Source of the DNA: Nitrosotalea sp.
Lineage (GTDB): Archaea > Thermoproteota > Nitrososphaeria > Nitrososphaerales > Nitrosopumilaceae
Direction: 5' to 3'
Assembly: GCA_025451075.1 (NCBI GenBank)
Contig: JANWLA010000008.1
Span: 1-34,630 of the forward strand
Length of the DNA stretch: 34,630 bases
Shown here: piece by piece, positions 8,020 through 15,733 of the stretch
How the letters are laid out: the number at the start of each line of letters is the position of its first letter
Position numbering within the stretch: the stretch's first letter is position 1
Position numbers and translations under genes: made by a program
The notes under the pieces: model-generated
The model's database searches: none
What the model was told of the DNA's origin: nothing
The model's input: only the letters and a program-made list of their open reading frames with translations

Positions 8020-8059
8020 AACGAAGCTCAAAATATAGAGTAGTTAGAGTTTTTTTACA

Positions 8060-9106
8060 ATGTTATGGTTTGTAGGTCTTGGCATTTCAGGTCTTGAGGG
8101 AGCAAGTGCAAATGCCATACAAGTTTTAAAAAAGGCAGATATGACATACTTTGAGAATTTTACTAGCCCCATAGGAAGATCAGAATTATTAAAGATAAAA
8201 AAACTAGTCAGGGGAAAGATGACCATTGCACCCAGGTGGATGGTAGAAGATGGTAAGGCAATCTTACTTCTTGCCAAAAAGAAAAATGTCGTGTTGCTTG
8301 CATATGGAGATCCTTATGTTGCAACAACACACTTGGAACTACGCACGAGGGCAGAAAAAGATAAAATAAAAACCAGAACAATCCACGGTGCATCTGCAAT
8401 TACATCGTTGATTGGAGAATGCGGACTGCACCATTACAAAATTGGAAGACCTGTGACAATCATGAGAGAGATTCTATCACTAAATACTGTATACTATACG
8501 ATTTATGAAAACATGATAAAAGGAAATCATAGTTTGTTGATCTTAGAATTCGATAATAGTTCAAATTTCTTTTTGGATCCAAAAGATGCACTATCCAGTT
8601 TGCTTGAGACAGAAAATGGACAAAGAAGAAACGTCATTGACCAATCCACATTTGCAATAGTTGCATCAAGGATTGGGTCAAAGAACCAGAAAATAATTTC
8701 AGGAAAACTATCATCACTTGCTAAAATAGACTTTGGCAAGCCTCCACATACTATCATCATTCCAGGAAGATTGCATTTTACAGAGCATGATGCAATCAAG
8801 ATGTTTTCAAAGTGCCTTGATGAGCCATTTGATAATTCGTCAAAGATTCAGAAAATATCAGACCAGATGCTCTCAAAGTATATCCCAAAGGCAAGAAAGG
8901 CGCTAGAGGAAGTTATCAAGATGTTCAAAGATGACGCAAGTCTAAAGTCAGTAATAGAAAATGCACAGCTATACATAGATGATTCAGAAAAATTCCAAAG
9001 GGACGGGCAAGAAGAACTCGCGGTACTTAGCATAGGATATGCCGAAGGTCTCATGGATGCATTGCGCCTCTCAAAAGGAGTTGACCCATGGGCACAGAGT
9101 TTATAG
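8060..9106 (+). CDS. dphB: Diphthine synthase with C-terminal DUF357-like domain
   Basis: Residues 1-255 are a SAM-dependent TP-methylase of the Dph5/DphB family, which methylates the modified histidine of elongation factor 2 during diphthamide synthesis. Evidence is the N-terminus LWFVGLGISGLEGAS, LLAYGDPYVATTH, and IHGASAITSLIGECGLHHYKIG. The protein is 348 residues, whereas the family usually has about 260. The extra C-terminus (about 265-345) is helical, with ARKALEEVIKMF, then AQLYIDDSEKF and ending AVLSIGYAEGLMDALRLSKG. This last part matches what I know of DUF357, normally a separate small archaeal protein. Reading is continuous, so this is a fusion. It is monocistronic, with a TATA-like AAATATA at about 8032. 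Confidence 0.9.
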   Translation: MLWFVGLGISGLEGASANAIQVLKKADMTYFENFTSPIGRSELLKIKKLVRGKMTIAPRWMVEDGKAILLLAKKKNVVLLAYGDPYVATTHLELRTRAEKDKIKTRTIHGASAITSLIGECGLHHYKIGRPVTIMREILSLNTVYYTIYENMIKGNHSLLILEFDNSSNFFLDPKDALSSLLETENGQRRNVIDQSTFAIVASRIGSKNQKIISGKLSSLAKIDFGKPPHTIIIPGRLHFTEHDAIKMFSKCLDEPFDNSSKIQKISDQMLSKYIPKARKALEEVIKMFKDDASLKSVIENAQLYIDDSEKFQRDGQEELAVLSIGYAEGLMDALRLSKGVDPWAQSL

Positions 9107-9145
9107 ATAAATCAAATTGTAATAGTTTCGCTCTAGTGATAATAT

Positions 9146-9763
9146 TTGGATGCATTTGATAAAGAGATAATCACGGCCTTTTTTGTGGCAGCGCTTTCAG
9201 GCGATACCGCTACAGAGATCATACGCAGAAAACTTGCACTCAGTCCAGAATACATACAAGAGCGAATAGAGTATCTTGTAAAAAACGGATTTATTGAAAA
9301 TAACAAAAAAACCCTCACGGATCTTGGAAGAAATTCCATACGAGTAGTACTGGCAGGCGGAGTTTTTGATATAATCCACCCTGGACACATTCATACGCTT
9401 AGAGCAGCAAAAGACCTAGGCAATGTACTAGTTGTAGTAATTGCAACCGACAAGACTGCCCAAAAAATGAAGAGTCGAATTCCACTCCACAACATGGAGC
9501 TTCGCAAGGATTTGGTAAGATCACTTTCAATGGTAGACTATGCAGTAGTTGGATACGAAGGGGACATATTCAAATCAGTTGAGATCATCAAACCAAACAT
9601 CATCGCACTAGGATACGATCAGGTTCATCAAGAGAAGTTCATAATTGATGGATGCAAAAAGATAGGAATTGACGTATCCATTGCAAGACTCCAGTCTCCA
9701 ATACCAGACATTAAAAGCTCAAAGATTGAAAACGATTATGGCAAATCAATTTATGGAATTTAA
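9146..9763 (+). CDS. ribL: HTH-fused FAD synthetase-like cytidylyltransferase (RibL type)
   Basis: A 205-residue two-domain protein. Residues 1-65 form a winged-helix-like region (ALSPEYIQERIEYLVKNGFIE). Residues 66-200 are a nucleotidyltransferase with GGVFDIIHPGHIHTL (the HxGH signature) and ALGYDQ in place of the usual ISxT-type segment. Archaeal RibL transfers AMP from ATP to FMN to make FAD. The riboflavin kinase gene ends tail-to-tail with this one, supporting the role. A related glycerol-3-phosphate or phosphopantetheine cytidylyl/adenylyltransferase is the alternative. The start is TTG at 9146, the only start giving the whole HTH. The stop shares the bases TTAA with the ribK stop. Confidence 0.78.
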   Translation: MDAFDKEIITAFFVAALSGDTATEIIRRKLALSPEYIQERIEYLVKNGFIENNKKTLTDLGRNSIRVVLAGGVFDIIHPGHIHTLRAAKDLGNVLVVVIATDKTAQKMKSRIPLHNMELRKDLVRSLSMVDYAVVGYEGDIFKSVEIIKPNIIALGYDQVHQEKFIIDGCKKIGIDVSIARLQSPIPDIKSSKIENDYGKSIYGI

Positions 9764-10455
9764 TTTTGCATAGCTTTTGTGCTTATTGGAACTTTTATTG
9801 TGACCTTGGAGCCAGTAGAAAGTTTTGTTGCCTTTTTGATATTTTCTTCTGAGATCAATTCAATTATTGAATCATCATGATGAGTGCGCTCAAGCAAGAT
9901 CAATGCCGCATTTACATTATTGATTTTTGCAGGATAACATTTTACCCATCCATATGTTCTCTTGCCGTCTGAGAAACCATCGATCAATATTGCAGGATAT
10001 GCATCAAGTGAGCGTTTGGCTTCAATTGATTCCTTGTCTTTTAGTTTCACATTTAGCGTTCCTGGAAATGGAACATACTCAAGCTTTGTCTTGAATTGTT
10101 TTGTATATCCCTTCATAGACATATAGTACGCACCTTCACCCATACCAGAGCTTATTGTTCCCTTGAATTCTAAATGTGCCGGAATTGAGTCAAGACTTGA
10201 TTTTAACACAGATGAGATTTTGATCATTTCAGAGTGACCTTTTGTTGTTATTCTAACAGAGACTTTTTGTCCACTTCGTAGTCTCTCAATATACCCATTT
10301 GCCTCCAGTTCCATAAGGTGTTTTGATGCAGCTTGTTGTGACTTGTTTATGCTTTTTCCAAGAGAAGATGTAGTTATTGGTACAAAGTTATAACGCGCAC
10401 CTTTTGTGAAAAGTTCTGCAAGCGTTAGAATGTGTTGGATCTTTAGTTCAGGCAT
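9760..10455 (-). CDS. ribK: CTP-dependent riboflavin kinase with N-terminal winged HTH (RibK)
   Basis: A 231-residue protein. Residues 1-90 are a MarR-like winged helix (SINKSQQAASKHLMELEANGYIERL). Residues 95-225 are the archaeal RibK beta-barrel, with SGMGEGAYYMS, PFPGTLNVKL, RTYGWVKCYPAKI and LLERTHHDDSIIELIS. It phosphorylates riboflavin to FMN using CTP. HTH-RibK fusions are known in archaea and may autoregulate flavin genes. It lies five bases downstream of dnaG on the same strand, so the two are probably cotranscribed. It is convergent with ribL, with the two stops overlapping by four bases. Confidence 0.92.
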   Translation of the reverse strand: MPELKIQHILTLAELFTKGARYNFVPITTSSLGKSINKSQQAASKHLMELEANGYIERLRSGQKVSVRITTKGHSEMIKISSVLKSSLDSIPAHLEFKGTISSGMGEGAYYMSMKGYTKQFKTKLEYVPFPGTLNVKLKDKESIEAKRSLDAYPAILIDGFSDGKRTYGWVKCYPAKINNVNAALILLERTHHDDSIIELISEENIKKATKLSTGSKVTIKVPISTKAMQN

Positions 10456-10460
10456 TAATT

Positions 10461-11606
10461 TTATGCAACACCAAGCTCTGTAAATGTTTTGAGTACTAAT
10501 CCATCAGTGGATTTTAGATTAGCCATTCTATGACCAATCAGATACCCAATTCCAGCTTGTTTTGCAGAATCAACCAATCTCTGTGTTATTATTCCATCAA
10601 GTATTAGAAACTTGATGCCAGAACCTGGAGCAAGTTTTCCTACAACCTCACTTACCGGCACCTTGAAGAGTTGATTTGTACCATCATCAAGAGCTATTGC
10701 TTCCAATGATTCATTGAGTTGTGGATATACTTTCTTTACAACAGTAGCAATTGGTTCATCCTTTACATCCTTGAGTACTGGTTTTGCAGTCTCCTTTTTC
10801 ATGTCTTCAGCAGTATCTTTTAGAATATCTGCAATTTGTATAGGAGTTAGTTCTTCAACCTCTACGCCGTCTGGTGCTCTGTGTACTACATCCACATTTA
10901 CAAGAGATTTTAGTTCTTTTAGTATGAATCCTCCAGCTCTATCCCCATCAAGGAATGCGACTACTTTGGATTTTGAATCACATAGAGATTTTATGGATTC
11001 GTCAATTCTTGCACCTTCTATTGCAAGTGCGTTATCAAAACCTGCACGTAGTAGATTTATCACATCTGCTCTACCTTCAACTAAAATTATCCATGGCGAA
11101 TCAAACACTCCTGAACCACATGCTAGCTTTTCTTTCCCAAATGCTGCAATCTTTCCGGCAGAACCAACATCGGAGACATCCTTCAACATCTCCTCACCTT
11201 CACTAATTGTCTTAGTAGACCACTTTTGGACGATATCCTTTGCTCTATCTACAATTTCTTTTTTCTTGGCAGTACGAATATCATCAATTGCATCTAGTTT
11301 GAATGCAGCTTGGAATGGACCCACTTTGTCAATACTTTCTATTGCTGCTGCAATCAATGCGGCAGTATTGATATCAGTACTCATTGGAATTAGAGCATCA
11401 CCCTTTGTTTGAGTAGACGATGCCGTGGTATTGACCTCTATTCGTCCTACCTTCGACACCTTCTGGAGTTCATTTAGGTTCATTTCCGGGCCAAGCAGTC
11501 CTTCTGTCTGGCCAAAAATTGCGCCTATTATATCGGCTTTTTCAACGAGTCCATCGACGTCGAAGCTGAGCTTAACGTGATACTTGACAATTCCCTTATA
11601 TGACAA
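10461..11606 (-). CDS. dnaG: Archaeal DnaG-type primase (exosome-associated)
   Basis: A 381-residue archaeal DnaG. The N-terminal domain opens SYKGIVKYHVKLSF and contains the DIIGAIFGQTEGLLGPEM segment characteristic of archaeal DnaG. The central Toprim domain (about 170-260) shows the catalytic Glu in IILVEGRADVINLL and the DxD in VVAFLDGDRAGG. The C-terminal part is used by archaeal DnaG to bind the exosome through Csl4. It can make RNA primers, but its main archaeal role is thought to be as an exosome subunit. Start TTG at 11606 with AGAGGAT seven bases upstream; a nearby ATG is out of frame. It heads a dnaG-ribK unit. Confidence 0.95.
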   Translation of the reverse strand: MSYKGIVKYHVKLSFDVDGLVEKADIIGAIFGQTEGLLGPEMNLNELQKVSKVGRIEVNTTASSTQTKGDALIPMSTDINTAALIAAAIESIDKVGPFQAAFKLDAIDDIRTAKKKEIVDRAKDIVQKWSTKTISEGEEMLKDVSDVGSAGKIAAFGKEKLACGSGVFDSPWIILVEGRADVINLLRAGFDNALAIEGARIDESIKSLCDSKSKVVAFLDGDRAGGFILKELKSLVNVDVVHRAPDGVEVEELTPIQIADILKDTAEDMKKETAKPVLKDVKDEPIATVVKKVYPQLNESLEAIALDDGTNQLFKVPVSEVVGKLAPGSGIKFLILDGIITQRLVDSAKQAGIGYLIGHRMANLKSTDGLVLKTFTELGVA

Positions 11607-11682
11607 ATCATTATCCTCTTAATTTTTGATCAATTATTTTTCATAACAGTTCGATATAAGTGCTTATTCCTTTTCCCATACA

Positions 11683-12102
11683 CTATCCCTCAAATTCGTA
11701 GATGGACAGATCTTCTACGTTCCTTATTCTACCTTTTGTGATAATGGTAAGTTGTTTTCGGTATGATAGATCTACTGTCATCCTATGTTGAAGTTGAGAA
11801 ACTATACGTTTTGTAAGATACCTTCCCTTTCTGTCCGAGTCTAACAATATTATGAGATTTTTGTATTTGGGCATACTGTCAGCAAATTTTATCAAACCCT
11901 TAAAGCTGTGAAACTGACATATCTTTCCTGTGAAACCTAATTTTTGCAGGGCCTGTTCATCACGTTTTCCTTCCACAACTATTATGCTATGATATGCAGA
12001 GTTGAGTGACTTTACAAAATCTCTCACTTTGAAGATCTCATCTAATTCAAAATTCACAAACTTATTTACAAGCCAGGCTATTAAGCAATTTTCAGGTGTC
12101 AT
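11683..12102 (-). CDS. Small stand-alone Toprim-domain protein (UPF0292-like)
   Basis: A 139-residue protein that is mostly one Toprim domain, with the catalytic Glu in SIIVVEGKRDEQAL and the acidic pair in NLIILLDSDRKGRYL. Small archaeal Toprim proteins of this type are related to primases and RNase M5-like nucleases; the function is unknown. The longest start (ATG at 12102) shares bases with the ATG of the divergent amidotransferase (CATG at 12100-12103). A GTG at 12027 (residue 26) begins nearer the domain and leaves room for promoters, so it may be the true start. The dnaG gene lies 76 nt downstream on the same strand. Confidence 0.8.
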   Translation of the reverse strand: MTPENCLIAWLVNKFVNFELDEIFKVRDFVKSLNSAYHSIIVVEGKRDEQALQKLGFTGKICQFHSFKGLIKFADSMPKYKNLIILLDSDRKGRYLTKRIVSQLQHRMTVDLSYRKQLTIITKGRIRNVEDLSIYEFEG

Positions 12103-12790
12103 GTCAGAATTTCTAGTAATTCAAAACACAAGAGTAGAAGGAATTGGTACATTGGGAGATCTTCTCAAAGCAGATGGATTTAGTACAAAAACAATCCTTG
12201 CAAAAAATGAAAAAATTCCAGAGTCCACATATGATGCAATAATAATTTTAGGTGCTCCTGAGAGTGCAAATGATGATCTTCCATATTTGAAACAAGAGAT
12301 GGCGTTGATTCGCGATTATGTAAAAAAAGAGATTCCAATTTTAGGCATATGTCTTGGATCACAACTTATTGCCAAAGCATTTGGTGCAAGAGTGTACAAA
12401 GGACCTAAAAAAGAGATCGGATTCTATGATGACGTTGAATTTGACAACACAACCCAGTCTAATCTTTTCAATGGAATAAAGAGCCCATCTCTTGTATTTC
12501 ACTGGCATGGAGATACTTTTGATCTGCCCAAAAATGCAATCAGACTTGCACACTCAAAAGATTATCAGAATCAAGCAATAAAGATAGGAAGTGCAGTGGG
12601 AATACAATTTCATCTCGAGGTAGATGAATCAACCATAAAACTATGGTTAGAAAAATCAAATGAAGAACTAAGCAATGCGCCACATATCCATCCAGATATG
12701 ATTGAAAAACAAATACCACAAAAAATTGATACAATTAAAAACAATCTTGAAATATTTTACAAAAATTTCAAGTCAGAATTTAATCTTTAA
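12101..12790 (+). CDS. Class I glutamine amidotransferase (GMP synthase-like)
   Basis: A 229-residue stand-alone GATase1 domain. The nucleophile is Cys84 in GICLGSQLIAKAFGA, and the His/Glu partners are His171 and Glu173 in GIQFHLEVD, so the triad is complete. VFHWHGDTFDLP is typical of GMP-synthase-like amidotransferases of unknown substrate. Ammonia from glutamine would go to an unidentified acceptor. I chose ATG at 12101; a longer reading from 12002 would run antisense through the Toprim gene. A TATA-like TTATTTA at about 12062-12068 fits a leaderless start. A flexible tail after residue 185 is specific to this protein. Confidence 0.85.
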   Translation: MSEFLVIQNTRVEGIGTLGDLLKADGFSTKTILAKNEKIPESTYDAIIILGAPESANDDLPYLKQEMALIRDYVKKEIPILGICLGSQLIAKAFGARVYKGPKKEIGFYDDVEFDNTTQSNLFNGIKSPSLVFHWHGDTFDLPKNAIRLAHSKDYQNQAIKIGSAVGIQFHLEVDESTIKLWLEKSNEELSNAPHIHPDMIEKQIPQKIDTIKNNLEIFYKNFKSEFNL

Positions 12791-12816
12791 AAGTTCAGCC
12801 CTAGTTTTATCAGGTG

Positions 12817-13149
12817 TTACTTGGTTTGGTTGGTATTTGTTCCATTAGCCATAGCCAATTGAGACATTATATCCTCACCATGTTGTGCAACAGGTAGTGG
12901 GCCACTATTTGCACGTTGTAAACTCCATATCGCATGTATCCATTTGGTTTTTTCCCCTTTTGCGCAAATGTGATCACCGCAGATTTTACTGTCGCCAAAA
13001 GTTGCAGATGTATGCCTGTCATCAAAAACGGTTCTGACTTGTAATGCACTAGCTTGATGAGATTGAATAACCATCATGTAGGTAACCAAGACAAGCATGA
13101 CTGTGAAAACCAAACCTTTGTTTTCAATTCGACGTAATTGTAAAATCAT
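12817..13149 (-). CDS. Small secreted protein with CGxHxC motif (paralogue of 31605-31982)
   Basis: A 110-residue protein I cannot name. An N-terminal hydrophobic stretch (LVFTVMLVLVTYMMVI) followed by SHQASALQV looks like a signal peptide cut after ASA. The mature part contains CGDHICAKGEKTKW and then SLQRANSG, and ends in an Asn/Thr/Gln-rich tail with possible N-glycosylation sites. The same layout (signal, CGxHxCxxGExxKW, QR) occurs in the protein at 31605. The paired Cys with His suggests metal binding or a disulphide (inference). A TATA-like ATATTTTA lies at 13181-13188, giving a short leader. The next 197 nt upstream holds only this promoter and a stretch similar to the one near 14061. 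Confidence 0.72.
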   Translation of the reverse strand: MILQLRRIENKGLVFTVMLVLVTYMMVIQSHQASALQVRTVFDDRHTSATFGDSKICGDHICAKGEKTKWIHAIWSLQRANSGPLPVAQHGEDIMSQLAMANGTNTNQTK

Positions 13150-13346
13150 AAGATAAAAACAATTCGTTAATCACCATACGTAAAATATCATCACATATCA
13201 ACCAAAAATGAGATCAAGTTTCAAGTATTAGAATAGTTGACAAAAGTTTAATGGTGTATTTAACTCTCTTAAACCGCTATTCATGTTTTTTAATTTCAAT
13301 ATAGAATAAAACCTCTTCAACCATCATTTTCACAACTCAACATTTG

Positions 13347-13952
13347 TTATTGTTTTTCTGCAACGTACTTGTCATAGTATGGACTATTTGGAGAACAACG
13401 TTCACCTTGAATTATGCCTGCAGTTTTATTATTGTCAAACCAACTTGTTTTAGAAGGGCAAAATGTGCCACCGCAACTTAGATTTTCACACATTTGTATC
13501 ACTTTGGGCATTGTATGACCGATCCAACATGTTGTGAGGGATTTGACCTGACCATCTGGAAAAGTAGCTATAAAATGTCGTGTTTCATTAATCTTGAAGT
13601 ATCCATCATAGTTTACAATTATTGGCGGATGATGACCGCTAGTAGAATTTATTGCTCTTGGAAGCACGTTATTGCAATTTATCCCATCAACTTCGGGCGT
13701 ACTGTTACCTGTGTATACAAATTTCACACCATTAAATTCAACAGGTTTGTTTACTTCAGTAATAATGGGAAATCCATCATAAATTCTGCTTTTGTTGTCT
13801 ACTTCCATGTTTAAACTATAGATGCAGTTAGTCGAATTACCCTGGCATTCTTGAGGTCGTATTAATTCATTTTGGAATAAAAGAAAAACGTACGCTGAAA
13901 TAGTAATTGCCAAGACAGATGCCGAAATTATAGTAAGAAGCTGTGTCTTCAA
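13347..13952 (-). CDS. Membrane-anchored extracytoplasmic protein, unknown function
   Basis: The N-terminal hydrophobic helix (LLTIISASVLAITISAYVFLLF) is a signal or membrane anchor. The remainder is extracytoplasmic in character: several N-x-S/T sites and about eight cysteines, including CGGTFCPSKTSW near the C-terminus. No family is recognised. I place the start at TTG 13952 rather than the in-frame TTG at 13976. The aligned upstream block before the gene at 16186 carries an in-frame stop between the two positions, and the TATA-like TTTTTTAAAG sits about 25-30 nt before the second TTG. It is one of three neighbouring minus-strand genes with duplicated 5' regions. Confidence 0.65.
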   Translation of the reverse strand: MKTQLLTIISASVLAITISAYVFLLFQNELIRPQECQGNSTNCIYSLNMEVDNKSRIYDGFPIITEVNKPVEFNGVKFVYTGNSTPEVDGINCNNVLPRAINSTSGHHPPIIVNYDGYFKINETRHFIATFPDGQVKSLTTCWIGHTMPKVIQMCENLSCGGTFCPSKTSWFDNNKTAGIIQGERCSPNSPYYDKYVAEKQ

Positions 13953-14071
13953 AATACAATACAACTCGATCTTCAAACTTTAAAAAACTGCCGTAGATTC
14001 CCGCAGTAAGATTGTTCTAACCGGAGCAAAACCTTTGTCAGTATTTTCCCATATTTTGCCAAAAGTTTAAT
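13950..14071. repeat. 122-bp 5'-region repeat, copy 1
   Basis: This block matches 16184-16305 over 122 nt with 10 mismatches and no gaps (my count, about 92%). It begins at the TTG start of the gene at 13952 and contains its TATA-like element (TTTTTTAAAG on the minus strand) and a stretch reading AGTAAGATTGTTCTAACC on the plus strand. The identity extends well past a core promoter, so it reflects duplication rather than convergent promoter sequence. Confidence 0.88.
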
Positions 14072-14113
14072 GCCGTTTTAAACTCTCTTAAACTCGCTTT
14101 TACACTAATTTCT

Positions 14114-14149
14114 AATGTTTTTTAGTCAACTGCAATCCAGTGGTCTAAA
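14114..14149. repeat. 36-bp exact repeat, copy A
   Basis: Thirty-six bases, containing TTTTTTAGTCAACTGCAATC, recur identically at 15649-15684. This copy includes the stop codon of the fragment at 14145-14477. It lies close after copy 1 of the 122-bp block, so the two repeat types may belong to one duplicated cassette. Confidence 0.85.
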
Positions 14150-14477
14150 TAATTGAAATCTTTTTTGTAACCTCTTTTCCAAACCATATGTGGATATAAT
14201 ACGTACCAGTTTGATTAATAGATAAATAACCTAATTCTGGATTTCCAAATTTCATCACTCCTTCTGCGTGGTGAAGTATCAAGTCTGGCGGACATGGAAC
14301 AGCGATTTCTTTACTCTTCCACATGGTTTGATTGGTCTGATTCACAACCCATACGCTTGGCTCGGTACAATCGCCAATCATTTCGTTGAATTTTACTTGA
14401 AAATTAATTATCTCTCCTACTGCATATGAATCTCGGAGTCCTGTTATCTCGAGTGGGCTTGAAGGGTCAAAACCCAT
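14145..14477 (-). pseudogene. C-terminal domain split from the S-layer-like gene by an apparent frameshift
   Basis: This 110-codon frame starts inside the last codons of the gene at 14444 and encodes a domain (ITGLRDSYAVGEIINFQVKF, ending YLSINQTGTYYIHIWFG) of a beta-sandwich type seen in thaumarchaeal secreted proteins. It has no signal peptide, although its Cys and N-x-T content suggest an exterior location. In the overlap, ERGW is followed by VLTLQAHSR and a stop in the upstream frame, but by FDPSSPLEITG in this one. One extra T in the TTTT run near 14471 would join them. Thus it is probably the tail of a broken gene; a separate gene starting at ATG 14477 is the alternative. Confidence 0.6.
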
Positions 14478-15559
14478 CCTCTCTCAATCAGTTTTTTGGC
14501 AGTATCAAGTTTTACACATGCAGGAGAACCACCTGTTGTTTTAAAGATCAAGGTGAGACTAGGTTTGCAGAGAGTGTCATTAGGAGATATTCCAGACCAA
14601 AACTGGTCCAAAGGTGGAATTGATTCAGATTTGAAGTGAATGCCTTGAGACAGAGTACCTCCTCCTACAGTTGTAGCAAGCCACCAGCTTCTAGCAGTAG
14701 TGTCAAATGGGATTGTAAAATTCGCATAAAAGGTACCATTTTTGTTGATTGGGATGTCTTTGGTCATTACTGGGATTTTGCCATTTTTTTCAAGGCTAAT
14801 CTTTGCATCAGCATCATTCAAGTAAGATTTTCCTGTGACTGATACAACGTCACCAGGCATGTAGACGTATTTGTCTGTCGACATGGAAACTAGTTGGAGT
14901 CCGCAACAATTGCCCCTGATGCCAGCTTTGTCGGATACCTCTACCAGCTTACCTGATTCATCTCTGAAGTAATAGCTGGTCTTGATGTTCTGACCTACTG
15001 AGGAGATTATAGTACCTGATTGGCATAATTGGTCTGGAACTTCAAAGGTACCAGTAAAGATACCTGTTGATGGACCAGTCTCAACTAGTGAGAAACCAGT
15101 AGCGGATAAGCTTGATGCAAATCCGCCAGTAGTTGCGGTGTTGCTTTCACTTGCAAAACATGAACCGGTATTATCTGGTGTAAATTGACTGTTAATCTTG
15201 CTGTTAGACCATCTAACGTTTTGCTGACCAAATTGTACATCTACGAGTCTGCCAAATGAGCTGCCGTCAGAGTACTGCCCTAGACCTGATTTACCGATTG
15301 TGTCGGTTGCATCGTCTTGTATAATATTATCTGGTGTACCGGCTACTGCATAAACTGGTGTGACTGCGGTGTAGATGTCAACCAAGTCGTTGTTAACGTT
15401 AAGGTCTGGATCATTAACGGTGATTGTAGCAGTATCTCCTACCTTGTATGTATTCTGGTCAAATGATATGGTTGTAGAGTCAGCATTGACTAGATTAATT
15501 TGAAAGTAAGTAATCATAATTATGGAAAGTGCCATAATTAGATAGTTGATAGGTTTCAA
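14444..15559 (-). CDS. Secreted S-layer-like protein, C-terminus apparently frameshifted
   Basis: A 371-residue protein with a signal peptide (LIMALSIIMITYFQINLVNA) and then a beta-sandwich domain, TISFDQNTYKVGDTATITV followed by DPDLNVNNDLVDIYTAV, of the kind found in thaumarchaeal S-layer and surface proteins. A second Ig-like unit starts at about residue 225 (STDKYVYMPGDVVSVTGKSY). Near the end is SPACVKLDTAKKLIERGW, a segment I associate with thaumarchaeal exported proteins. After ERGW the frame runs only nine residues to a stop, while the neighbouring frame continues into a plausible domain. Start TTG 15559 is chosen by alignment with two neighbouring genes; a TTG at 15583 is also in frame. 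Confidence 0.75.
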   Translation of the reverse strand: MKPINYLIMALSIIMITYFQINLVNADSTTISFDQNTYKVGDTATITVNDPDLNVNNDLVDIYTAVTPVYAVAGTPDNIIQDDATDTIGKSGLGQYSDGSSFGRLVDVQFGQQNVRWSNSKINSQFTPDNTGSCFASESNTATTGGFASSLSATGFSLVETGPSTGIFTGTFEVPDQLCQSGTIISSVGQNIKTSYYFRDESGKLVEVSDKAGIRGNCCGLQLVSMSTDKYVYMPGDVVSVTGKSYLNDADAKISLEKNGKIPVMTKDIPINKNGTFYANFTIPFDTTARSWWLATTVGGGTLSQGIHFKSESIPPLDQFWSGISPNDTLCKPSLTLIFKTTGGSPACVKLDTAKKLIERGWVLTLQAHSR

Positions 15560-15620
15560 AATATACTGTTCTTCAACTTTCAAACCTTAAAAAACTGACG
15601 TAGGTTTCCATAGTAAGATT
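15557..15620. repeat. Partial third copy of the 5'-region repeat
   Basis: Sixty-four bases align without gaps to the first 64 bases of the blocks at 13950 and 16184 but are more diverged. The block starts at the TTG of the S-layer-like gene and retains TTAAAAAACTG and AGTAAGATT. Similarity is lost after 15620. Confidence 0.7.
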
Positions 15621-15648
15621 CCAAATTCTACTCGTGTTTTCCCGAACA

Positions 15649-15684
15649 AATGTTTTTTAGTCAACTGCAATCCAGTGGTCTAAA
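15649..15684. repeat. 36-bp exact repeat, copy B
   Basis: Identical to 14114-14149. Here it lies between the 5' region of the S-layer-like gene and the 3' end of the gene at 15734, about 50 nt beyond that gene's stop. Confidence 0.85.
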
Positions 15685-15733
15685 CACAGATTGATATAAG
15701 ATATTTGGAAACAGGCGAGTTTTCATTTTCTTG

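Noticed and set aside
10714-11412. Long plus-strand open frame opposite dnaG (232 codons)
   Set aside because: Composition is Ser/Thr/Ala-rich, as expected opposite a real gene; it has no domain, and DnaG on the other strand is certain.
12002-12100. N-terminal extension of the amidotransferase by 33 residues
   Set aside because: It lies antisense to the Toprim gene, does not resemble the GATase fold, and ATG 12101 matches the family start and a TATA box.
14464-14476. Programmed -1 frameshifting at the S-layer-like gene
   Set aside because: The run GGGTTTTG does not make a standard slippery heptamer in the needed phase and no clear stimulatory structure is seen; a homopolymer indel is simpler.
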